A stretch of 64,000 bases of DNA from Puffinus mauretanicus (Eukaryota; Chordata; Aves; Procellariiformes; Procellariidae), in contig JAJKFH010003937.1 of assembly GCA_023333565.1 (NCBI GenBank), positions 1,502,001 through 1,566,000 of the forward strand. The letters are read 5' to 3'. A program made the translations under genes and the position numbers. The notes under the pieces were generated by a model. It was not told the DNA's origin. It saw only the letters and a program-made list of their open reading frames with translations, and did no database searches. This document shows, one piece after another, positions 50,161-62,800 of this stretch. Every line of letters starts with the position of its first letter. Positions within the stretch are counted from its first letter, which is position 1.

Positions 50161-52031
50161 ATTGCAAATCCCTCACTGAACAGGGTGCAGTTCAGGTAGC
50201 AAAGTTGAGAAATGTCAGGATTTAACGCTGTTCATTGTGGGTGGGTACTAATGACAGATCGGACGCTAGTTTTCTCCCACCAGGTCTCTGTTTAATTTGT
50301 ACAACTAAAACCAGGTGAGAAGCCTTAGACTGCTTCAGTTACTGGTTGCTGCCTGTGCAGTCTATAAGAAAGTATTCTCTTGGCCTTCAAAGACACTTAG
50401 TTGTAAAACTTCAGGAGGGAGCAGGTTTTAAAGTATAGTGTGGAGACTGAGAGAGGACTCTTGACGCTCACTTCTTTTTGCTTCATGAAAACTAGGGCTG
50501 TAATAAAAAATTGACACCTTTTTAATGCAATGGCTCGCTTTTGAAAACTTCAAAACGCTGGCTTTGGTCCAGCCTTTTTGCTAGCATAGGCTGTGGCTTG
50601 TAGTTTCAATCTTAACTAAAAATCTAAAAAGCCCCGAGGTGTGACATTGTAGAGTCAGCACTGCATGATTTTCATGGCTTTGTAAGTGCCTCGAGTGCAT
50701 CAGAACGCTAAATTATTGCTGATTGGGACTGTATATGCAGATCACTTTACTCCTCTTGACAACCACCAAACACAGATTAAATAGCTGATGATTTCAGTGT
50801 TGTATATATTCAGAACTTCAGTACTCAAGATGAAAAAAGAGGTTTAGTCATTAAAGACAGACAATACTTAAAAGGTGCAGAAGTGCTTTAGAGATCGGAA
50901 TCACAGAAAGCACCTGTTCCAAAAATGCAAGCTCAAAGGAAATAGAGATATTCCTAGCAGCTTTCCACAACACTCATGGCTCTGTCCCTACGGCTGTTGT
51001 GAATCATTTATTTTACTAACTTCTTTACCACGTTATCACACTCCCTGCAAACAAAGAGTTTACTTATGTTAATTAATAATACAAAGTGATAAAGTTAAAT
51101 ATCAGCGGAGCTGTCCTCATCCTACTGGTGGCTAAAGAATGCTGCAGCCTGTAGGCTAGCACGCCATAAATAAAAGCAGTCTTTCAGCGCTGTTCATGGC
51201 TATAGCCTTAGCTTCAATGTAAGCATGCTCATAATATAAGGCAATGTATAAATCTCCCCTTTTCATTCCATTGCTGCACCAGGGAAATCTGTGAAACATT
51301 TCATTGAGAAAGCCAGTGTCCATACGCTTATATGTAACATTTATTGCTTCAGAAAAAACCTGGTCTGTGTTGTGTGATGTTGCTAGTTTGAGAAAATTCT
51401 CCTATTACTTAATGAAAAACTTAAGAACACAGTTCAAAGAGGGCAGCTCGAGAGACGGGTATTTAATGTTTTTCTGATGGTTACGTTTGCTCTGAATCAA
51501 TGGCTGACTTATAAGGAACAATCTGGCATAGGTATGATAACAGCTTAGCTAATTTAATCTAGAGTGCTTATGAAGCTTTCAAAAAATTAGAATAATGGCA
51601 TAACTGAGGCCTTCACGCTGTCTGGATGATTTGTTGCTAGATAGCACCATCCCTCCGTATCACAGGTGGCTTTTGCTGCCCACAGGTGTCACTTGGTAAA
51701 TGAGGCAGAGGAGAGGGGTAGCTGTCCCACCTGCCCCACGGACCCGGCCTCAGGGGCTGCTGCGTCCCCATGTAGGACATCACATTCGTTTGGGTGATTT
51801 AGTGAACTGTCAGTTCCTGGAAACCTCAGTTATGCACCACCAAGGATAATGTTTAGCCACTTATTCATCCTCATATAGTTGTGAGATTTTCTCTTTCTCA
51901 TATGGCAATGTGTTAATTAAGGTGTGTAACACATGGCCTTTGTAAGCTGTACCAATAATTTCTCTACACACACAATTTCTTCTTGCCTTCTTTATCATGT
52001 GCTGAAATTAATCATTAATTTTTGCTTGCAG
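50161..52031. other. Non-coding AT-rich stretch
   Basis: This is low-CpG, AT-rich sequence downstream of the CpG clusters. A T-box-like half site (AGGTGTGA) lies at about 50,637-50,644. No gene or repeat family was recognised. Confidence 0.5.
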
Positions 52032-52181
52032 CTGCCTCAACAAGTTAACAGCATCAGGCATATTACAAACAGCAAATTTCTTTTCAATAGCCAGGCTCTG
52101 AATACCAATTTCTCATCAGTACAATTGATAAAATTCTACTGTACTTGTCAGCAGAGAAATATATCAAATAATTATGTGGAA
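52032..52181 (+). other. Possible cryptic exon, 150 bp in frame
   Basis: A TTTTTGCTTGCAG acceptor ends at 52,031 and a GAA|GTGAGT donor begins at 52,182. The 150 bp between them are open in one frame from codon boundary to codon boundary (50 codons, phase 0 to phase 0). The predicted peptide is rich in Asn, Gln and Ser and is not recognised. AT-rich DNA produces such pairs by chance, so this is only a weak candidate. Confidence 0.15.
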
Positions 52182-53773
52182 GTGAGTGTACTGTTCAATT
52201 AATTTGCATTCTAGTGTGAAAGGTTTAAAATGAGAGATGCATGAAAGATCTATATTTGCACCAAACAAAAGGTAAAAATACAGTGATGAAGTATAGTGCC
52301 CTAATCAGTGAGGGATCTGAGCTGCGCTGTGGTCATTGCAATGGCCTTTTATGTAACAGAAAACCCTTTTTCTACTAATTTCTGGAACTTTTTTTCCTGC
52401 TATGGCTCATAAAATACAACTTCATATTGTCAGGCTTGGCTACAGCTTGTCTTGACGTGGATTTCCTTACTCTAAGGAAATCATACAGTTTAATCTCATC
52501 TAGATGATAGCTTTTATTTGAAGATTTTTCAGTAACAGAATCTGAAGCCAGCTCAGTTCACAATTATTACATTGTTCATTTTACGACAGAGGTCCAACCA
52601 GATGTGCTCTACTGCTGCGCAGGGCAGCCCCCCCAAAACCACCAGCTTTCCAATCTTTTTCCAACTGCCAACAAACTGTCTTTGCTTTTTGCTTTGATTT
52701 TCTTTGATTATTTGTGTTATCCAAATGAATGTTTGAATTCTGTTCTCAGATTTTTTGCATTAAAATATCGGTGGAAATCCTTTTGCATATATGTGGCTGA
52801 TTTCCCAGCACAAGCCTCCTGGCATTCACAGTTCTCTTCTTGCCTTTCCCCCAAAGGAGGTGTTTCTTTTCCACCAACAGCCATAAACGCCAGTAGGACA
52901 AGGAGTTCCAACTCTTTCCATTTATTACAATAAACCTTTTTAACATCAGTGCGATAGCTTTGCTGGATCTGTTCCGTTATCCCAAAGGATAATGGGGAAT
53001 GTGAAATTCAGGGGAACTAACGTTAGCAGACAATTTTGCAAAGTTTTCTCTGTAACATGAGTTCTCTGATACTGTTCCAATTTTTCAATATATTCCAAAA
53101 GGAGAATATATGATCTACCAAAACATGAGCAATAAGTGAATCACTTCTGGTACAAATCAGGAAAACTTAGATCCACACAGCTTGACAAGCATTTCCATGT
53201 GGCTACATCCTACTGATTTTGATCTTAAATAATGGTCTTGGAAAGTAGCCTATGGAGTGAACTTGTAGAGTAGACCAGGGTCTTGAGTTTCAGAGTGATC
53301 TGAGGAGAAAGTATCTCTTAATGGCCACAGAATTCTTTGTGTGAAAATTAAAAAAAGAGAGAAACGAGTCCTGCTTTCATTTAGCTAATAAAGATTTTAA
53401 GGTCCATTCTGGAGTTGGCTTCTTTTCCTAAAATTTTTTTTGTATGTTGGGTGTCTTTTTTGGGCTGGTCTTGAATTACCTCCAGGCCAAAATCTATATG
53501 AAATCTTTTATTCTTTCAAAACTTAAAACTGTGGTGCAGTCTCTCAAATGTATTGGTGGGAATAAGGAAACTAAAGTGTTTTGAAATAGTTTGATAAGTT
53601 CATAGACAAGAAATGATAGGGTAAGAGTAATCTTGGAGTTTAACACTTGTTGCTGTGATAAATCCATATGTGTCTGAGCTGTTGATAAATTCCTCATGTA
53701 TTTGTTGAAAATGAGTGTTTGTGTCATACTTACATTGTACTCATCTCCTGCTTCAGGGCTTCTTGTTACTCAC
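52182..53773. other. Non-coding stretch, nothing specific seen
   Basis: This is AT-rich sequence with short open frames on both strands and no recognisable gene or repeat. If the exon candidate at 53.8 kb is real, this would be intron or 3' flank on the minus strand. Confidence 0.5.
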
Positions 53774-54024
53774 AGGAGGCAAGATAAACTTTCCTCCACT
53801 TGACTTTTTTTTGAGAGGACAACGGAAGAAGGAGAAGCTTTCCTTTCTCTGAGATTCTGCAGAAGGGCCAGAAGAGACACAAGACATGCTGATGCTCCTC
53901 TTGATGCTTGAGTCTCCAGGTGGCATGTTGATGTTTTGCTGGGGGTTGAATTGCTCATCAAATTGCACATCAGAAACTCGGTGCCCCTTTCTCGCTCTGA
54001 GCTTTGCACGGTCGCTGGGTTCAG
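53774..54024 (-). CDS. Candidate coding exon, unknown protein
   Basis: On the minus strand a CTTCCCCGCAG acceptor lies just before 54,024 and a full GTGAGT donor follows 53,774. The 251 bp between carry one continuous frame that begins with two bases of a split codon and ends on a codon boundary. The predicted peptide is hydrophilic and rich in Ser, Lys and Arg. It has a KRSIS motif of the basophilic-kinase type and a basic PLKKKSS stretch, with no hydrophobic segment. If the donor is not used, the frame stops at 53,753. A second, pyrimidine-rich acceptor (CCCTTCTGCAG) lies inside at 53,857, allowing a shorter exon. I could not assign the peptide to a family, and no partner exon was identified in the window. 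Confidence 0.28.
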
Positions 54025-57000
54025 CTGCGGGGAAGCTGTGCATCCAACAACCCTTGAAAGTTTAATAAACGCTCGGTCTGCTTTGTGTTAGCATTCCCTG
54101 TGCGCATGTATTATAATTGTTGAGCTTTACAAGTTCTTGGCACTCTCCAGAGAGCAAAGTCTCTGTTGGTAATTCTTCAGTGAAGCATAAAAATGTCTGT
54201 TTAAAGATCTATTATAAACCAGACTCCGTGTTTGTCCATTTTCACTTTACTGGCCAACAGTGTGTAATAATACTTCAAGATGAAAGACATTAACTTTACC
54301 GATACAAACAAGTTGGAGCAATAAATTAGTCAAGCACCTTGCTGAGATGCATAAGGTATTTTTTTAATGCAAAATCTAAAGCAAAAACTACAGGGAGAGA
54401 GGGATTCTCCACTTGATTTGGAGTTATCAAGAGCAAAATACTTCAATGGAGACTAAAACTCTTCAGCAGAAGTGCTTTGCTCCACACTGTAGGGAAGTAC
54501 AAATGATAAAAATGAGGTGTTTGCATTGAAGCAGAGGAAATGCAGTAGAATTCTGTTGAATAAAGAGATAGAAATGACACAGGGTAGAAAAGCCACAGCT
54601 TTGAAGCCAATTTCTAGTAGGCTCAGAGACTGTGAATGTCATTAAATATACACTAGTAGCATAAAAAAGAAAATATGGGTGTGCAAAAACAATGAGGTGC
54701 AAAAAGTAACTCGGAGCAATAGAGAGGTAGATAACAGAGAAGGGCTGGAATGGTTAGTGAATGCAATTAAAGACTCCGAAGAAATTACAAGGAAAGTAAT
54801 AATATAGAATAAATTACTACTTCACCAGACGATGAGCAAGAGGAAGTGTTTCCGATACGAGAAGAGTAAAGCATCAGTGAAGGGGACCATGGGCTTTCTA
54901 AGGCAAAGACAATAATTTCTAGACAATAGATTCAGCCTCTGCAAGAAAAAAAAATTTAAATACATTCCCTGCTTCAATGTTCATAAAGGATATGGAACAG
55001 ATGCCAAGAGCAGATGTACAGTTTCCAAAAGAAGAAAGAGAAACATTGCAGAAAATCATTGCTGTAACAGCTGATCAAGAAATAAAACAATCTCAGCCAT
55101 GGGGAAAAAAGCCAAAATTAAACAAAGATCCATCTCACTGTTCAGAAGAAATCGAAAGAGGAAATGTGAGCCTGGGTCACAAACGTTAAAACAGGGAAGC
55201 AGGGAGAGACTAAAGGGATATTAAATAGGGATATTAAACAATGCCCCAGAGCCTCATCTTTCAAATCAGAAAGAATGCAACAGTATGGAGCTTGATTTTG
55301 TGTTTTTCTTATAAAGGGCTTGAGGTGTTATGGTAATACAAGTATCAGTTTAAAAAAAAAAGAGAGAAAATTAAGAATTAGGTTTTGTTTTATTTCCTCT
55401 GAAACGTCCATTTTGTGGCTTATAACTTTCTGGATAGTGTCTTCCCTGTACCGCACTAGATGTGGATCAAATACATCATAAAACAATTGTTTTTTCCATT
55501 TCAGCACATTCCAGCCATTCAGCATTATGTTTTCAAGATGAAGAAGGACGTTTTTCCCTTGTGTTCTCGTGCTTCATAGGATTTATAACAATAAATATGA
55601 GCTGGTAGCTGAGGGGAATTCTGATTTGTAAAGTGACCATCACAAAACTAAAACATCACGAACTAAAATTAACTTGAGGTTTGGGCTTGTTTCCAGTGGC
55701 AGAATCCTATTACTGGCGATGAAAAGAAGGAAGCAGAGTAAATCAGAACAAAGTTATCCGGGCAGCTAGAAAGCCAGAGCTGTACAAAACCTTATAGATT
55801 AGCTGGGGACAGTTCTAACATTTTGATTTGGAGCACCAGTGAGTTAAAAAGAGTTCTGATGCAAAATTTCTGGGGAAAATGGTTTTCTGTCAAAACGCTC
55901 AAGCTAACGAGACTCTGTGCTTCAGCAGTACTTCACTTAACTCGGGTGGATCATTTTGAATTTCTTTGGAAAGCAGCCAAAATACTACAAGGAGTTAAAG
56001 TAAATTCATAAACTTATCAAGAGAAAAATAATTTGCATTGTGATATTTACAGCAAAAAAAAAGGCAGCATGTAAGATGCCTTCTGAAATAATTTAATACA
56101 TTAAGTTTATCTTCCAAAAATATGTCAAAGGTGAGAAGAGAGTATGGAGAAAATGCCATGGCCTTGCTGCCAAGTGACAACTCTGAAGGCAACGGGTTAC
56201 ATAGGTGTGAAAACAGCGTTTGGCTGGTGGAGGATTTTGAATATGTGTTTATCACTGTTCTTTCCCCGATAATGATTTTGCAGTCAGAAAAACATTGGGG
56301 CCATACTCTGCAGCTATGCACCCTTCCAATCTGCTATGACCGAAATTACTGTCTGTTTTATTTATATAGATACACAGCACAGGTTAAATTTTCTATATTA
56401 ATAAGATACTTGGGAAGAAAGGAGCCTTAGGAGGATTCAGAAAGACTGGGACACTTGCACTGCATACTGACATTTTGGGTCGTGTTCCCAAGAAGCGGGC
56501 ACGTCCAAGAAACAAAGAGCGGAGATGTTTTTCCAAACCTTGGCCAGTTTCAAGGGCTGAGAAGTAGAAATCGTTTATTGCAAATGAGTATCCACCCAGA
56601 GAAAGGATAACATCATGGCCACTTTTGTAAACAAGTTTTGAAAGAGGGTTGAGAGGGAATAAAAATAAGATTTAAGAGGGAGGAAGAGTATCATCAAAGT
56701 AAGTATTATGTGGGAGGAAGTCATGTTGGTCTTTTTGCTCAAAGTGCAATAACTCCCTATCATTTCCTGCACTTTATTAATAACCAGTCTTCTTTTTAAA
56801 AATATTTTAATCCCTTTCGTAGCTGGAATGACTCATCAGCTCCTTTTTCATTGTTAAAGACTATGTATTCCAGTTTCTCAGCCACCAGAACAGTGTCCCC
56901 AGGGAGTAGCATGGTGCTAAACCAAGAGTATGTCCTATTTTGTTCCCCCCAGATCCACCAGTCTAATTATTCTCATTCATTTTAACAGACAGCTAAACAT

Positions 57001-59366
57001 CTACGGGTATGAAAAAAAAAGAGTCGGAAAGCAATGCCATACTCAGAGCTGATAAAAGAGACGTGAATCTGTCAGAAGCAAGAGGATTCCTGCTGCATCA
57101 CGTGGAGATGTGATATTTCATAGCCCAGGAATCACAGTTTTGCCTGTTGCTGCTCTCAGCATTCATGAATAAATAATCCTGGGGAGACTTCATGCTTTTG
57201 CCAGCGGGCCAGCGAGCAGGCTCTGCAGAGAGCCCCATGTCCAAGGAGCAGGTACCGTGCAAGGGGGCGGGTGCTCCTGCCTCTGGGCAGCCTTGTCACC
57301 TGCCAGCCAGATGAAGGGTTTAGCACAGGCATGGCCCGATTCTGTCTGCAAGCCCAAACAAACAGGGCAAAGCACTGTGTCCTGCTTGGAGTCCGGAGAA
57401 TGATGTGGGACCAACACAAGAAGATGGCACCATGGTCAGAACAGGTAGCGCTGGGAGCATGCTTGGGATAGATGGAGCCCAGCATGTTTGGTTAGAGAAG
57501 AGCCATGTTCACAATGCATTTTTTCACCCTCGGTAATTGGTACACCACTGTTTTTATCTCCTTCGAGGGGCAGAAAGCTAAGGGACAGGCTTCACTGCTG
57601 CATCCTCCCCCTGCCAGGGGAAGGAGAGCACTCCATCCTCCTGCCCCGAGCCAAAAGCCTATAGTCGGGAGGGGAAGCTGCTTAAAAATGGCTCTTCCCA
57701 ATGATGGAAAATGTTGCCTTCCCACAACCTTTAATTCCTTTATTTCTATTCTCTTCATTATCCCATGTCCCACTGCAGAAAGTGATGCAAAGTTGTTTTG
57801 TCACATGCTGTTACCACAGACGATGGTATAAGACCGCCAGATTTTCTCCTACTGTGAGGTCTTTCAGTCAAGCCCAATGGAAACCAGAAATGTCATCGAG
57901 TCAAAAAGGTGGTGTAAGGACACTCTTCTAACTGCTGTGTTTCAGGCAGAGGACAGTTAAGTGTAAAAGGGTCAGATTATCATGCTACATCAGACAGTCA
58001 TATTTTAATTTAAATGCAATCCTTTTTGTATCATATTGACATTATTTTCCCACTTGTGGCCTATGCCAGTACCAGTGCTGTTAAGTAGAGCAAATTGAGC
58101 TTAGGGGATGATGGCTCACCAGTTTTATTATTTGAAGTCTATGAGAAAGGAAGATGTGGTGGAGGCTCCATTTTTTGAGATCTGTGTTTCAATGCATCAA
58201 GACAATAACGCCCGGAGAGATAGGCTATACTTCAAGTGTGTTTTATGAGCTGAAGACAGAATTATTGACTTGGTTTCTTTAGACTGTGTTGTGCAGGAGA
58301 TCAAAGAAGGTGTTCATAATTGTCTTCTAGGAACATGACCAATGCCAATGTCACAAATTCAACATTAATAACTATTGTTTACCACCCAAGAAGGCATAAA
58401 GATGGTAAAAAAGTGACATACAGACAAAAGGGAAATAATAGGGGAAAAAAATGACTGCTTTCCAAGTGCAAAATTTATTTGAGAGTAATAATGAAGAATA
58501 CTACGCATAGTTTGATCCATGCCAGATCTCCTAGCGAGCATATAAACATATTCATGTTATTAATGTTTCCACTCAGAAGCAAACTGCCATTGCACTACAT
58601 AGGAACTTTTCGATATAGAGGTGGAAATGACACCTCATTCTTTATGTTGATGAGAACTGAGGTCCTACTGCAGTAATGACACAGTCCCACTATGAGCAAT
58701 GTGAGCCAACCTCATGGCCAACTCTGTAAGAAGCTGTTTGAAGAAGCTAATAGCTTGCTTTCCTCAAATTAGTTATTTGACTGTGCATAGCTCCCAGGAA
58801 GAAGAAAGTGAAGCTACCTGTCTTCCCCGCACCCACAAACAAAGCAGTGGGTAAGCTGCTTTAGGGTATCAAACAATGGTTTTTTTATTTCAGATTTGAA
58901 CATTCCTTTTATTCAAATCTAAATACAATGGACTTTATCTTTGATGGGCTCATGGGGCCCTCAAATGTCAGATCTGTAACCCTGTGGAACAGATCCTCAT
59001 CACTCCCTATTGTTTTCCACCAGATGAAGATCTTCCATAGAAGCTACATAAATAGCCCATTCATAAAAGTATAAAAACATATTGTACCAAAACAATAGCC
59101 CTGCAAGGCCAGCAACATCCCTGGTGAAGTTAGCTGAGTTAAACACGCAAAGAATTTGCCTCTCTCCTCAGGCTCTAGTGCAGAATCCCAATAACCATCA
59201 TCTCTGTCTCATCTCCATTTCCATCACGATTTCATAAAGATTAGGAAATAAAGATGAAAAGCAAAGGCTTTAGCTACCTGGACAGCTCCTGTGTTCGTGA
59301 TGCAAAATGTATTATGATAATGCACAGTAAAATGGAGTCTATTAATTAGTCTCTTTAAGGGGATTT
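54025..59366. other. Non-coding stretch, nothing specific seen
   Basis: This is AT-rich sequence. A short near-tandem of GGGATATTAAA occurs at about 55,215-55,239. A 65-codon minus-strand frame at 55,328-55,525 looks protein-like but has no splice signals with a usable pyrimidine tract and no recognised homology. No repeat family or RNA gene was recognised. Confidence 0.5.
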
Positions 59367-59857
59367 AGAATCATAGAATCATTAAGGTTGGAAAAGACCT
59401 CTAAGATCATCGAGTCCAACCGTCAACCCAACACCACCATGCCCACTAAACCATGTCCCTAAGCGCCTCATCTACACATCTTTTAAATACCTCCAGGGAT
59501 GGGGACTCAACCACTTCCCCGGGCAGCCTGTTCCAAGGCCTGACCATTCTTTCAGTAAAGAAATTTCTCCTAATGTCCAATCTAAACCTCCCTAACAGCG
59601 TGAGGCCATTTACTCTAGATCCTATTGCTGTGCCCGGGAGAAGACCAGCTACCTAAACTGCAACCTCCTTTCAGGTAGTTGTAGGCGGAATGAGGTCTCC
59701 CCTCAGCCTCCTCTTCTCCAGACTAAACACCCCCAGTTCCCTCAGCCGCTCCTCATCAGACTTGTGCTCCAGCCCCTTCACCAGCTTCGTTGCCCTCCTC
59801 TGGACACGCTCCAGCACCTCCATGTCCTTCTTGTAGTGAGGGGCCCAAAACTGAAAC
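59367..59857 (-). mobile_element. CR1 non-LTR retrotransposon, 5'-truncated, with RT tail
   Basis: Read on the + strand it begins with the reverse complement of the CR1 3' terminus (AGAATCATAGAATCATTAAG), then the 3' UTR, then the end of the coding part. On the minus strand 59,671-59,859 encodes the characteristic CR1 ORF2 C-terminal region, with [18 protein letters not shown] and [20 protein letters not shown]. The frame is broken shortly after this, by what looks like a 1-bp deletion near 59,690, so the copy is inactive. It is about 490 bp long, truncated at the 5' end as is usual for CR1, and lies opposite in orientation to the CR1 at 36 kb. It is the best evidence that the DNA is avian. 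Confidence 0.96.
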
Positions 59858-59875
59858 ATTTCTCTAATGTTTCAG
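59851..59875. repeat. Perfect 10-bp inverted repeat at the CR1 5' junction
   Basis: CTGAAACATT (59,851-59,860) and its exact reverse complement AATGTTTCAG (59,866-59,875) are separated by five bases, TCTCT. The left arm starts in the last recognisable CR1 bases and the right arm is outside the element, so the hairpin spans the truncation point. Confidence 0.85.
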
Positions 59876-62800
59876 CTTTGGACAAGTTATTGATTTCACT
59901 ATTCATGTTCCCATTTCCTACTTTTTTCCTTAACCAGGGTTGGCTGCTTTCCCTCTATACGGTGCACGTACAGAAGGGAAGCAAATGGAGCAGTGATATT
60001 AACAGGTGCTGAGACCTCGACACAGGATCTGCTGAGGGCAGTTCCTTGGTCTTTGTCTATAGCAGCACTATAGCACAGGCAGAGTGCTGAGGGATTAATG
60101 AATTTAAGCCAAGAGTGAGTTTCCCCATAGTATCGTATGCATGGGAACTAACATTCACGTATGCTTAGCCTTCCCTCTTCTGTATATACCACTTGTATTC
60201 TGCTCTGCTTAAACATTGAGGAGACATTGAATTGTTCATCACAAGATGTATTTTCAGCCAGCATTTGGTCACAACAGGAGTTTCCTTTGGTCCTTACTTG
60301 AAAAGAATTAGGTGTGGAAAAGGTAATGAGGATGTGGATCTAGTTCACTCTTATATTTATACATCACCAGGTCCTTTGCCTCTTTCGTTGACATATAATG
60401 TAGCATTTATTATGGCACAATGTATTTGTGCGACGTCACTGGGTGCATCGTAGCAGCCCGCAGTAGTGACTTATTGGTAGGCCACTTCTTAAGGTCAACA
60501 TCAATCTTGCCTTTACACAAAGCAGAAATTCTCCTTCTACCTGATTAGGCATCACTGCAAGTGAGCAGTGGGAGGCCAAGGATTCTCTAGTTAAAAGGCT
60601 GATTAGTCTGTCTTAAAATAAACTTAAGTTGAACCAAGGGTGAATGATCCAGAAAATAACAAAGTGCATCTAATTAGAGTGGAAATGGAACAAACTGTGC
60701 TCTGCCTTTTTGGCTTCATTTTATATGTTAATGAAAAGTGATAAGCACTATGCCTGATATTGTTAAAGAGCTTGAGTGGATGAACCTCTTGTCTTCGGCC
60801 AGATGCTGTTATCGTTTACACCAACATAAACAAGAAGAGTCTTCCTTGGCATGGATCCAAAGAGCAGAAGCCTGTCTTACATCACATCAGCCCCAGTACG
60901 AACCTTCAAAAGTCTGGGCTTTTTTTCAGTCCTTCACATCACAACCAGAACATTTTGACCTCTCCACTTAACCTTAAAGTAAATTTGCCTTTGGATTTTC
61001 TGGGCTGGAGGGTCAATTTACAAAACATTCAGAGCTACTCGGTTCCCACCACTGTAAAGTTCAGAGAATGTCAACTCACAGCGGTACCATAGATCCCAGC
61101 CTCGTACGTCTGCCCATCATCATACGTGTTTGCTGTACATCAGCTGTGTTACGTACATTACTTGTATGGTTTTACTTGTGGCAGCTTCTTATACTCAAAG
61201 TACACTGAGGCTGGAAGAGAACGCACAGGAAGTTTTGCAGAAGTCTCTGGGTGGGACCTGGAGTGGAAAAACATCACCAGATGAAAAAAGGAGGCATTGA
61301 AATGTGCTGCCGCAATAGGAATGTAATGAAAACTGTAATATCAGCACAGGGTGCTGGAGAAATTATCCAGTTATTTCAACATCGTGTTGTAGATTTCTCT
61401 GGTGCTCTTAACCCTGTATTCTGGGCAGAATAGCTTAAAAGAAATAAAGGTGCTGCACCAGTGATTCTTGTGATTCGATAAAATCAGTCTCTCCTGCATC
61501 AATATCCCTTAACTATGCAGCTAGGGACAACGCATTAATTTCCACGTCTAAACTGAAACAGGGTAGAAAGATCTTTCCTGTTTTTAATCCTAAATTAATT
61601 TCCTGTAGATGCTGTATATTGTACCTACTGCCCTCGAGGGCTTGGTGTTTCAGTAGGAATGTACTTGACCGTACCTCTGAGGCTCTCCGAGGGCTGGGCT
61701 GGCCCCCCACCAAGTACACAGCTGAATGACGTCATAGACAGGGCAAGAACTAGGACCTGACTCCTGATTTGTATGACTTGTTGGTCCAAAGAGGAATTAT
61801 TCTGAGCCTTGATGAATTCCTCAGCCTGACTCCTGAGGAATTACCCTTGCCTTGATGTATCTTATGAAGCTGAAGGGTACTTTGAGGAACTAAGCCAAGA
61901 CTTTGTCCCTCCTAATCTGCCCACTCGGGGTGACAAGTAGCAACGCCAAGTGTGGGGTCTAGCGAAGGGCTGGGCAACCCTTGGAAAGGTGCCAGTTGTG
62001 TTCTTAAATGCAGTAAGATTTTCAAGCTGAAGGTGTTGGGGATCGGTCAATTATTAGTTCATAATTTTATTTTTTTCCTGAGGTGATTTGACCTTCTGAC
62101 TACGGAGCTTTGCGGGCTGTGCAGCTGTACATGGCTGGGATGTCAACATTGGCATACACAGCTGCCAACATTGCTCAGAGGTCAAGCTCCCAAAATTATG
62201 AGAGAGTCTGAGAGGAGAAGGAAAAAACCTAAAGCGTGGAAAAAGGAAGGGGAAAAAAAAAGTCTGAAGCTTAAATATTTGTGGCAGATCCTAAATTATG
62301 GTGAGAGGTGCTAGTCTCTCCATAGTTGAGATCAAAGCCAGAGTTTGACCATGAACCAGGCGTCATTCCCAACTCCACCCTCAGCTTTAGCAAGGCCAAA
62401 CCGATTCTCCTAACACTTGACAAAGGAGACCTATCCCAGGGCAGAGTTTTTCCAGCATGCTGGGAAAAAAATCTGGCAATGCCTCTGGACAGCTTCAGTG
62501 ATCAAAACACTCAGAGGCCTCCCATATATTTGTAAGATTTTCCTATGATTCCTTGTTTGGTTTTCTTTTTTTAGATTTTGTCTTGCCTTTAAAATGACAA
62601 ACTCCAAATGCCTTTGCTTTATTTCTCTCTTTTTAAAACAGTTCTCAACCGGGGTGGCAAAGAGACGCAGAAGGATGGAAGAGGCTGTGTGGAGTCAAGC
62701 TGCTCGGCCATGCCGGGTATCCGGTGGCCATGTACCAGCCTGCAGCTCACGTTTGGCTATGTCATTCCTGGCACAGGTGAAAAGTTTTTGGAGGCTGAGG

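Noticed and set aside
55328..55525. 65-codon minus-strand frame with a protein-like peptide
   Set aside because: It is short, with no pyrimidine-rich acceptor upstream and no recognisable homology. It ends in low-complexity Phe/Leu.
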